Below are positions 1 to 5,156 of a stretch of 5,363 bases of DNA, in pieces. Positions within the stretch are counted from its first letter, which is position 1; each line of letters starts with the position of its first letter. A program made the translations under genes and the position numbers. The notes below the pieces were generated by a model. It was given only the letters and a program-made list of their open reading frames with translations. It had not been told where the DNA came from and did not search any database. Origin of the DNA: UBA1388 sp964555515 (GTDB taxonomy: Bacteria > Patescibacteriota > Microgenomatia > UBA1400 > PJMF01); contig CAZKSJ010000046.1 of NCBI GenBank assembly GCA_964555515.1, forward strand, positions 1 to 5,363, written 5' to 3'.

Positions 1-204
1 TCTTGATCCATATTCATCTAAAACCAGCAACCAATCCATCAATACATATGTCACACAGTAACCCTCACCGCCAACTGCTTTAATACTTTCCTTAGTTAAA
101 CCAAAGAAAAGTACATTACTTTTTTCCGGATTAAATTGATTTACGGGATGGGCAGTATTGTGATACAGTCTATTCCCTGGACTAATTGATAATTTTTCTG
201 TCAT
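1..204 (-). CDS. Unrecognised protein, N-terminal fragment (runs off left edge)
   Basis: The minus strand is open from an ATG at 204-202 to the window edge, giving 68 codons without a stop. The fragment begins MTEKLSISPGNRLYHNTAHP and ends LLVLDEYGSR. It has no signal peptide or clear membrane helix; the visible part is mixed and soluble-looking, with a hydrophobic VLFFGL stretch near residue 32 and YVLMDWLLVL near residue 55. I do not recognise the family. The start is chosen because an extended -10 element lies 22 nt upstream. An in-frame GTG at 225-223 also exists, but it almost touches that -10 and would probably lie outside the transcript. No Shine-Dalgarno sequence precedes the ATG. It lies on the same strand as, and downstream of, the 345-650 gene, separated by 140 nt. 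Coding status rests on the open frame, promoter and ordinary codon use; function is unknown. Confidence 0.6.
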   Translation of the reverse strand, partial: MTEKLSISPGNRLYHNTAHPVNQFNPEKSNVLFFGLTKESIKAVGGEGYCVTYVLMDWLLVLDEYGSR

Positions 205-226
205 GAATGATTTTTTTGGATGCACG

Positions 227-235
227 ATTGTACCA
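227..235 (-). promoter_or_regulatory. Extended -10 promoter for the 1-204 gene
   Basis: Read on the minus strand the bases are TGGTACAAT, a TGn extended -10 followed by TACAAT (5 of 6 consensus). No good -35 hexamer sits 16-18 nt upstream. A start site about 7 nt downstream would leave a leader of roughly 15 nt before the ATG at 204. The same TTTGGTA core occurs in the promoter of the 345-650 gene. Confidence 0.4.
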
Positions 236-344
236 AATTTTAAAATTTATTCCGACCAAAAATTTTCTGGGATCTTTCGATCGTTCATTATCTCTCGTCA
301 AACCTTTAGAATGATCAGGGCAGGACAGTAAATAATTCCAAACC

Positions 345-650
345 TTAAAAACGCCCGGAAAAAAGCAGTACCAGCACAACAATAGTAAAAACCGCAAAAT
401 AACCTACTGTTTTTGCAAATAGATTGACCGCCGCTTTTTTCTTACCATCAAGCAAAATCAACAGTGGTTGATAAAAAAACAAATATGCCATCACTGCTAC
501 AGACAGAGTGAGCACAAATAAAACCGTGATAGGAGCAAAAAATGTATCGGGCTTATCCTGCAGTGGTTGCGTCACGTAGGTCATCACCGATACAACCAGG
601 AAAATATAGATGGCCGCACTCAGCGCATTGAGCAAAGGTTGTTTGGACAT
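345..650 (-). CDS. Small three-helix membrane protein, unknown function
   Basis: This is a complete 101-residue frame ending in TAA. Three hydrophobic stretches suggest membrane helices at about residues 12-27, 38-60 and 79-98. The loop between helices 2 and 3 contains GKKKAA (residues 69-74) and is probably cytoplasmic by the positive-inside rule; the loop between helices 1 and 2 is polar and acidic (QDKPD). There are no catalytic motifs and no cysteines. I do not recognise a named family; similar small multi-pass proteins are common as hypotheticals in reduced bacterial genomes. The ATG is supported by an extended -10 element ending 9 nt upstream, implying an almost leaderless mRNA. It follows the glycosyltransferase gene on the same strand after 130 nt but has its own promoter, so an operon is not required. 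A role in the envelope is inference from topology only. Confidence 0.75.
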   Translation of the reverse strand: MSKQPLLNALSAAIYIFLVVSVMTYVTQPLQDKPDTFFAPITVLFVLTLSVAVMAYLFFYQPLLILLDGKKKAAVNLFAKTVGYFAVFTIVVLVLLFSGRF

Positions 651-659
651 AATAATAGT

Positions 660-668
660 AATATACCA
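660..668 (-). promoter_or_regulatory. Extended -10 promoter for the 345-650 gene
   Basis: The minus-strand bases read TGGTATATT: a TGn extension and TATATT (5 of 6). Only 9 nt separate it from the ATG at 650, so the predicted start site lies about 2-3 nt before the codon. No convincing -35 box is present, consistent with an extended -10 promoter. Confidence 0.5.
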
Positions 669-754
669 AAATTGCTCTTTTGAACATAGGATTTCGAATA
701 TTACTAAATATGGAAGATAACCATTAGAAGAACGTTAATGCTGTTTGATATTAG

Positions 755-787
755 AAAAAACAAAATTAGTAACACTTCAGTTAGCTA
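755..787 (-). terminator. Weak candidate terminator after the glycosyltransferase gene
   Basis: On the minus strand TAGCTAAC (787-780) can pair with GTTACTA (773-767) with one bulged C and a six-base loop. A T-rich stretch follows, ending in six Ts at 760-755. The 5' arm includes the TAA stop of the glycosyltransferase. The stem has only two G-C pairs, so termination would be inefficient; this is a candidate only. Confidence 0.3.
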
Positions 788-2109
788 CCAACTTCCCTCG
801 CCAAAAACTCCCACAGCCCGTCTACGCCATCCGACCTAACCACACCACTTCGATTAGGCTGCTGCTGATACTGAGTCATGGCTAATAAAATTCCTTCTTG
901 GTGCCAAGCGGCAATGCTCTGAGCGGCCAGTTTGCCATCATCGGGCGGTAACATCACCCCGCGCCAACTGCATGCACTATTTGTTAAATCCGTCCGACAT
1001 GCTTGTAAGTTACCACTTAAATCCATCGCTTGTTGATCGGTGGGCAACAGTCCATGACGACGCATAAAAGCCACATTGTCATCTTCTTGCCTACCCACGG
1101 GATTAGAAAACAGCAACACAGATCCGCCATACATCCGTGGCGTATATAAAGATTTGAACGCCTGCTCGGATGGTTTGGTGATTTCCACTCCTACCACTTC
1201 GCGTCTATACATCCGCTCATAGGCACTGACCACATCCAGATCGCGTGGGTACGTCGTGACCTCCACTGAAGCTCGCCCCGCACCCCAATCTAAAAACTTT
1301 TGAGTGTATTTAGATTTGCGCGATACGACTAGAAACTTGACTGGCATCAGTTGATCTAGTGTGAGAATTAACTCTTGAAAATAGGCCAATTGCACTGCTG
1401 CTCCAGATACGGGAATCATAATCCTCAAGGGTTCGGTGGAGCCTGGTGTTAACTGCTTGAGGCGAAACTCCCATTCTTGAGCAGTCATCTTTTCCGCCAA
1501 TTGTTGGCTCAATGGGTAGGGGTTGACCACAAACTTTGGTTTCTTTTCCAAATATGAATTCAAGTGGGCTGCTAGTTTTTTCTTGGTTTCGTGACTAGGC
1601 ACAAAAATATAATCAGCTTCATGCACCAACCACACTGGCTGCGGTGAATCATCTGTCACCACCACGCTCAAACTGATTTGTGATTTTAAATCGTGACGCA
1701 AACCGGCCATGATTTTTCCCAGCTGATGAGCTAACGAAAAGTGAGAGCAAACTATTAGCACATGCTTTGGGAGTGGTCTGAAACTGAGTACTAGCTCATC
1801 TAGCTGCTCTCGAATATTTTTAGTTTTTTTTTGCAACTGCTTCTTATAGAAAACGGCAAACCGCTGCTCGGCTACGGGATTATTTTGCACAAATTCCATC
1901 AGCGCTCTAAACTGGGGGTTAATGCTGGTAATGCGATGCAGCGTCTCTAGTCTTGGGCTTGATAAACCAATCACTTCCTTGTTGGCTATTTCTGGCAAAC
2001 CTGCAAAAAGTGCCGCTGTGACCCGTGTGTGCCCCAGACCAGTTGGCGCGGTCGTCAAAATCACCAACACATCATCACGCTCATAAAATTGCTTAGTGCT
2101 TTCTTTCAT
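781..2109 (-). CDS. GT-B glycosyltransferase, MGDG synthase/MurG-like
   Basis: This complete 442-residue protein has the two-lobe pattern of nucleotide-sugar-dependent GT-B enzymes. The N-terminal lobe opens with strand VLVILTT and the loop APTGLGHTRVTAAL (residues 21-34), matching the GGGH loop followed by a helix in MGDG synthases. VLIVCSHF (117-124) carries a likely acceptor-side His123. VVVTDDSPQPVWLVHEADYI (149-168) parallels the VTD...HPxW...D...V segment of that family, and SHETKKKL follows. The C-terminal lobe starts near residue 227 and contains ITKPSEQAF (310-318) and NPVGRQEDDN (336-345), matching the donor-binding KxGxxxxE and PGQExxN motifs. The usual glycines before Glu315 are missing. 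There is no signal peptide or membrane helix, so it is probably cytosolic or membrane-peripheral. Acceptor and sugar cannot be read from sequence; a lipid or envelope glycan acceptor is inferred from the family. The gene is visibly more GC-rich than its flanks. Its own promoter abuts the ATG. Confidence 0.85.
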   Translation of the reverse strand: MKESTKQFYERDDVLVILTTAPTGLGHTRVTAALFAGLPEIANKEVIGLSSPRLETLHRITSINPQFRALMEFVQNNPVAEQRFAVFYKKQLQKKTKNIREQLDELVLSFRPLPKHVLIVCSHFSLAHQLGKIMAGLRHDLKSQISLSVVVTDDSPQPVWLVHEADYIFVPSHETKKKLAAHLNSYLEKKPKFVVNPYPLSQQLAEKMTAQEWEFRLKQLTPGSTEPLRIMIPVSGAAVQLAYFQELILTLDQLMPVKFLVVSRKSKYTQKFLDWGAGRASVEVTTYPRDLDVVSAYERMYRREVVGVEITKPSEQAFKSLYTPRMYGGSVLLFSNPVGRQEDDNVAFMRRHGLLPTDQQAMDLSGNLQACRTDLTNSACSWRGVMLPPDDGKLAAQSIAAWHQEGILLAMTQYQQQPNRSGVVRSDGVDGLWEFLAREVGS

Positions 2110-2115
2110 GCTTCT

Positions 2116-2144
2116 AGTCTAGAGGAGAAGCGGCATTTTGGCAA
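2116..2144 (-). promoter_or_regulatory. Sigma70-type promoter of the glycosyltransferase, leaderless geometry
   Basis: On the minus strand TTGCCA (2144-2139, 5 of 6) and TAGACT (2121-2116, 4 of 6) are separated by exactly 17 nt. Only 6 nt lie between the -10 and the ATG at 2109, so transcription should begin at or within a base or two of the A of the start codon. No Shine-Dalgarno sequence can exist in such a transcript. Confidence 0.5.
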
Positions 2145-2171
2145 AATGAATTACTGGAACTTTAATTCACC

Positions 2172-2201
2172 CGATTGAGAACTAATCGAAAATAATATAA
2201 T
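2172..2201 (+). promoter_or_regulatory. Inverted repeat and plus-strand promoter-like pair
   Basis: CGATT (2172-2176) and AATCG (2184-2188) form a perfect five-base inverted repeat around GAGAACT. Overlapping it on the plus strand, TTGAGA (2175-2180) and TATAAT (2196-2201) are 15 nt apart, shorter than the ideal 17. A transcript from here would run antisense to the 3' end of the 2282-2634 gene. No coding sequence follows convincingly. In AT-rich DNA such matches are frequent, so this is weak. The rest of the 2110-2281 spacer shows nothing clear. Confidence 0.2.
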
Positions 2202-2281
2202 CATTCTGCTTTGCTGATGATTTAGTTCACAATACAAAAAATGATAAAGGTACCCTCGCAGAGATTTCACTGTAAACGAGA

Positions 2282-2634
2282 TCACCTCAACAATCTGAAT
2301 GATTCTTTGTCGCCTGTTTTAATAGACAGAAAAATTCCCATCGTCATGATCATTAATAAACAAATTCCCAATTTCATAAAAAAATTAGTGACTGTTGTAT
2401 AAACAAATAACAATTTGATTGACTGAAAAGTAAGTAAGTAATCAATATAAAATGGATAATCATATGGTCTGCCCACTGTTCTGGTCACATTTGGTTCAAT
2501 AACATAGCCTGTATAAATAATCAGAGTAAACATATAAAAGATTAGTATAAGTAATAAATAAAATACTACATTGACACATAAATCATATGACTTTGGTTTT
2601 TTCGGAGCAGATCAATTAAAATTTTATTTATCAA
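2282..2634 (-). CDS. Small multi-pass membrane protein with a -1 frame break
   Basis: The 3' part is an open minus-strand frame ending in TGA at 2284-2282. Its first ATG is at 2533, but the same frame continues upstream as strongly hydrophobic codons (PKSYDLCVNVVFYLLLILIF) to an in-frame TGA, with no start codon. Upstream, a second frame begins at TTG 2634-2632 (MINKILIDLLRK) and reaches six As at 2602-2597. A shift of -1 there, equivalent to one extra A, joins the two into a 117-residue protein with a basic RKKPK turn. It has membrane helices at about residues 20-46, 64-86 and 89-105, and a polar tail GDKESFRLLR. Without the shift, translation ends after 22 residues. The cause may be a one-base assembly error, a pseudogene, or programmed frameshifting. 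A shorter 83-residue product from the ATG at 2533 is the alternative; a TATACT element 10 nt before it keeps this possible. The family is not recognised. Confidence 0.6.
2596..2602 (-). other. In-frame A AAA AAC slippery heptamer
   Basis: On the minus strand, the zero frame from the TTG at 2634 reads CGA AAA AAC, so the heptamer A AAA AAC is in the X XXY YYZ register needed for -1 tandem slippage. Slipping yields AAA AAA CCA AAG, exactly the frame of the downstream membrane helices. The same heptamer drives -1 frameshifting in IS1. I see no strong upstream Shine-Dalgarno-like stimulator or downstream stem. A plain indel in the A run is equally able to explain the break. Confidence 0.4.
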
Positions 2635-2644
2635 TGCAATCCAA

Positions 2645-2673
2645 ATTATGTAGTATTTGCCAATTAATGTCTA
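2645..2673 (-). promoter_or_regulatory. Sigma70-type promoter of the 2282-2634 gene
   Basis: TAGACA (2673-2668, 5 of 6) and CATAAT (2650-2645, 5 of 6) on the minus strand are 17 nt apart. The TTG at 2634 begins 10 nt after the -10, the same close spacing seen at neighbouring genes. This promoter is the main reason for preferring the TTG start over the internal ATG at 2533. Confidence 0.45.
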
Positions 2674-2739
2674 CATTTTTTAGAAATTAGTTATTCAATA
2701 CTTCTAATAAGTTAAATAATTATTTAAATATTTTCATAG

Positions 2740-2745
2740 TATAAT
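2740..2745 (+). promoter_or_regulatory. -10 element (TATAAT) of the secreted-protein gene
   Basis: A perfect TATAAT ends 9 nt before the ATG at 2755, predicting a leader of about 3-4 nt. Upstream DNA is extremely AT-rich, but no recognisable -35 hexamer lies 16-18 nt away. It is divergent from the promoter at 2645-2673, so the two genes share a short intergenic control region. Confidence 0.5.
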
Positions 2746-2754
2746 CTCACCCAT

Positions 2755-4596
2755 ATGAAAACCAAGCTTTTACTCGTCGCCACTGCTCTGATTTTATTAG
2801 CAATTCCTGGTGTGGTGTTTTTCACCCACCCAAACCAAGTTGAGCAAGATGTACTTGCATCCACTTACGATTATTCTAAAGAGTATTTACTGTTACGCTT
2901 TCGCACCGACGAAATTTTAGTCAATGCTGAAGCATATGCTGATTATGCAGCTTGGGACGAAGACATGACGGTCTTGATTCAAGATTGGGATAGATTTGCC
3001 CAAGAAACACAGCAACTGGAACTAAGTGCCAGTAAACAAGCGGAGTTGGCGGCGATTAATTTTGAGTTGGTGGAGTCAGCTCAAGCTTATACCGCCAAGG
3101 AAATAACTGATATTTATGACAAAGCGCCAAGATTTAAAGGAATCGCAACTTTAGCACAGCATTTAGGTGTGGACGCTAAAAGAGCGCAGCTTATTCTCAA
3201 TCAAGCACAGGATGAGACAACGGCGGAGGGTTGGACTGAAGCTGGAGACACTCTTCAAAAACTCGAAACTTCGGCAGTAGTAATTAAAGATGGTTGTAAA
3301 GTAGCAGGTTATGTGGGTGGAGTAGTCATAACTGGGGGTGCTGCAGGCGGATTTGCGGCAGTGGGAACATTAACTCAGGTTACTACAGTAGTTGTGGGGG
3401 TGGATTTAGCATTAGAAGTAACTGAAGATTCTGCGCAAATTGCTTTTGGGGATAAAAACAAAGTATCTTCATTTGTTAAAGATGTGAGAACAGTTACAGA
3501 ACCGGTTGCAAGTGTATTAACTATCACAAATATTCCCAATAATCTTGGAACTGCTTATGGTAAGTTTGAATCGGTTATGGTCGGATTGGATCAATTTAGA
3601 GAATCAGCTCAAGAAGGAAAGGTGATTGGGGTTGATTTGACAACTTTTGAATACCATCCACCCTTTCAGGTTATAAAACAAACTAAATATCCTGGAGAAG
3701 TAACAGTTGCCGAAATGGAAAGGGCTGAAGTTGAAGCATGGTTGCAAAGCCTTAATGTGAAACAAGAACCTATGACTCAGGATGAGATTAAAAAGTTCTT
3801 AGAAAACCCAGGCAAAAAGAGTGATTCGGGGAATACTGACCCAAGTAATGAAGTTGTAAAACAAGACAACAAGCAAACAACAAATGATGATAGTGAAAAA
3901 GAAGTGAAAAATACTATTGTGGGCACCAGTTGGAAAGGGACGCTAAGCAGCATGTCAGGTGGAGATAACCAAAAGCGAAGCATAGATTTTGACTTTACCT
4001 TAAATCAAGATGGCAGTGTTACAGGTAGTTCATTTAAAAAATGGAAAGAAGATGGAGATAGAATCAGAGTATATGGCGAGGATGAATCCTTAGGTTACTA
4101 TGAATTTAAAACTTTCAAAGAAGAGCTGCAGTTAACAAAAATCGTCATCGGAGATGAGGTAATTCAGCCAGGAGAAAGCTACATGGGAGGAATTGCTCCG
4201 GGAGGATTTTTATCTAAAAAATCATATTCAGAAGACGAGGGCTCACAATCAACCGGCGATGCGATGCCCATCAGTGATTTTAATGAAATGAGTGATGATG
4301 GAGAATTTAAAAGTATTGCAATGGTAACCGAGAAATTAGGAGAGCCCGATGTGAAAACCACTGATGACAAAGGCAGAATCATCTATGTTTACTATGATTT
4401 GGTTAAGTATGATAATGGCAATTTAGGTAGTGTGAAAATGGCTTTTTATAATGAAGAGGATTATCGGTCTTACATTGAAGGTATGGGCGCCAGCTGGGAA
4501 TCAAATCAAGAAAATTGGGATAATTCTGGTGGCGGCATCAGAGCAACTGAAGAAATTCGCGGTGGTGATACCTATAAAAACATGTATGGCAACTAG
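2755..4596 (+). CDS. Large secreted modular protein of unknown function
   Basis: This is a complete 613-residue frame ending in TAG. The N-terminus is a clear signal peptide or anchor: MKTK followed by a hydrophobic core to about residue 23, with a possible cleavage after VLA at 36. There is no lipobox. Residues 40-175 are rich in Ala, Glu and Gln and probably helical (ASKQAELAAINFELVESAQ). Residues 182-222 are hydrophobic and glycine-rich (GYVGG, TGGAAGGF), like a glycine zipper or membrane-inserting hairpin, and hold the only cysteine, Cys181, at their edge. Residues 352-386 form a polar linker of Asp, Asn, Lys and Thr. Residues 387-490 look like a lipocalin-like beta sheet (VGTSWKGTL, then FDFTLNQDGSVTG). 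Residues 503-570 resemble DUF3862/BamE-type modules (MPISDFNEM, VTEKLGEPD, then SVKMAFYNEE). The tail is polar. Domain assignments rest on pattern only. No catalytic motif is visible; a surface or envelope-binding role is inferred. Confidence 0.85.
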   Translation: MKTKLLLVATALILLAIPGVVFFTHPNQVEQDVLASTYDYSKEYLLLRFRTDEILVNAEAYADYAAWDEDMTVLIQDWDRFAQETQQLELSASKQAELAAINFELVESAQAYTAKEITDIYDKAPRFKGIATLAQHLGVDAKRAQLILNQAQDETTAEGWTEAGDTLQKLETSAVVIKDGCKVAGYVGGVVITGGAAGGFAAVGTLTQVTTVVVGVDLALEVTEDSAQIAFGDKNKVSSFVKDVRTVTEPVASVLTITNIPNNLGTAYGKFESVMVGLDQFRESAQEGKVIGVDLTTFEYHPPFQVIKQTKYPGEVTVAEMERAEVEAWLQSLNVKQEPMTQDEIKKFLENPGKKSDSGNTDPSNEVVKQDNKQTTNDDSEKEVKNTIVGTSWKGTLSSMSGGDNQKRSIDFDFTLNQDGSVTGSSFKKWKEDGDRIRVYGEDESLGYYEFKTFKEELQLTKIVIGDEVIQPGESYMGGIAPGGFLSKKSYSEDEGSQSTGDAMPISDFNEMSDDGEFKSIAMVTEKLGEPDVKTTDDKGRIIYVYYDLVKYDNGNLGSVKMAFYNEEDYRSYIEGMGASWESNQENWDNSGGGIRATEEIRGGDTYKNMYGN

Positions 4597-4628
4597 TATT
4601 TGAAAAAATAACTGAGTTGCTGTGCCTT

Positions 4629-4680
4629 CCACTTTCGTGATACTTCATTTGAGTGGTGATTTTAATTCCAAAAAATGGAA
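4629..4680 (+). repeat. Tandem small hairpins in the 3' untranslated region
   Basis: CCACT (4629-4633) pairs with AGTGG (4652-4656), and TTCCA (4666-4670) pairs with TGGAA (4676-4680) around five As. CTTCCA at 4626-4631 could instead pair with TGGAAG at 4676-4681, which would exclude both smaller hairpins. They lie between the stop codon at 4596 and the terminator at 4683. Confidence 0.35.
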
Positions 4681-4682
4681 GA

Positions 4683-4706
4683 GCTTGAATGCGCAAGCGT
4701 TTTTTT
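4683..4706 (+). terminator. Rho-independent terminator of the secreted-protein gene
   Basis: GCTTG (4683-4687) pairs with CAAGC (4694-4698) around a six-base loop, followed by G and seven Ts (4700-4706). It begins 87 nt after the TAG stop. On the opposite strand the hairpin is followed by a T-rich run (TCTTCCATTTTTT), so it may also stop transcripts of the convergent gene at 4823. The 4707-4822 spacer contains nothing else I can support beyond a loose ATAGAGA/TCTCTAT repeat. Confidence 0.65.
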
Positions 4707-4822
4707 GGCTAACGGATAGCTCAACAGACGCTACTCCTGAATAGAGAGAATCTGAAAAAATTTTCTAAGCTAATGGAGAAACTAATTTTCAACCAACTAT
4801 TGTCTCTATCAACAAACACCTT

Positions 4823-5039
4823 TTAGTCGACAAATTGATAGTGAACAACTAAAGAATTATTGTCATACCTTGTTTCATTAATCGTTTTTTCTGGATTAAC
4901 TTGAAACTCTACCTTATGTATCCCTAAGTCTTCAGGATAGTGAATATCAGTTTCTGACCAATAATTTACCTCCTGTTTTTGGATGATGCCAATGTTAAAA
5001 GTAGTGATTGTTTTTTGATCAACAATAACTTTTACTTGC
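4823..5039 (-). CDS. CARDB-domain protein, C-terminal fragment
   Basis: From the edge of the assembly gap the minus strand is open for 71 codons to a TAA at 4825-4823. The visible protein starts QVKVIVDQKTITTFNIG and contains LGIHKVEFQVNPEKTINE (about residues 41-58), followed by TRYDNNSLVVHYQFVD at the C-terminus. The order G-x-H-x-V-x-F-x-V-(D/N)-P, then E-(T/x)-R/N-x-x-N-N with a final beta strand, is the signature end of CARDB, an immunoglobulin-like fold found in extracellular bacterial and archaeal proteins. The gene therefore probably encodes a secreted or surface protein with this domain last. Its N-terminus, including any signal peptide, lies in or beyond the gap. It converges on the 2755-4596 gene. 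An internal GGAGGT at about 4971-4976 is not followed by a start codon. The family call is from memory of the motif, not a search. Confidence 0.7.
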
Positions 5040-5156
5040 NNNNNNNNNNNNNNNNNNNNNNNNNNNNNNNNNNNNNNNNNNNNNNNNNNNNNNNNNNNNN
5101 NNNNNNNNNNNNNNNNNNNNNNNNNNNNNNNNNNNNNNNNNNNNNNNNNNNNNNNN
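5040..5156. other. Assembly gap of 117 N
   Basis: All bases are undetermined. The junction joins two minus-strand coding fragments that look like unrelated proteins, so the length and even the adjacency of the flanks should not be trusted. Because 117 is divisible by three, the two fragments happen to be in the same frame as drawn. Confidence 0.98.

Noticed and set aside
279..316. GATCGTTC/GAATGATC inverted repeat as a terminator for the 345-650 gene
   Set aside because: The loop is 22 nt, one pair is G-T on the plus strand and becomes an A-C mismatch on the minus strand where it would be needed, and no T-run follows directly.
182..397. 71-codon minus-strand frame overlapping the 345-650 and 1-204 genes
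   Set aside because: It starts inside the membrane-protein gene in another frame, runs through the spacer and into the start of the next gene, has an irregular composition with no domain pattern, and has no start signal.
2241..2402. Plus-strand ATG frame of about 53 residues (begins MIKVPSQRFH)
   Set aside because: Mostly antisense to the 2282-2634 gene, with no Shine-Dalgarno and no close -10; composition looks like a mirror image of the membrane protein.
2571..2576. Perfect TTGACA on the plus strand
   Set aside because: No -10 hexamer lies at 16-18 nt downstream, and the position is inside the minus-strand membrane-protein frame.
3777..3983. 68-codon minus-strand frame
   Set aside because: Lies wholly inside the 613-residue secreted-protein gene, antisense to its polar linker; its hydrophobicity is a mirror of Asp/Asn/Lys codons.
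4179..4382. 67-codon minus-strand frame
   Set aside because: Antisense shadow of the same gene over the lipocalin-like and BamE-like region; no start signal.
4741..4809. ATAGAGA/TCTCTAT seven-base inverted repeat
   Set aside because: The arms are 55 nt apart, AT-rich and not followed by a T-run; expected by chance in such sequence.
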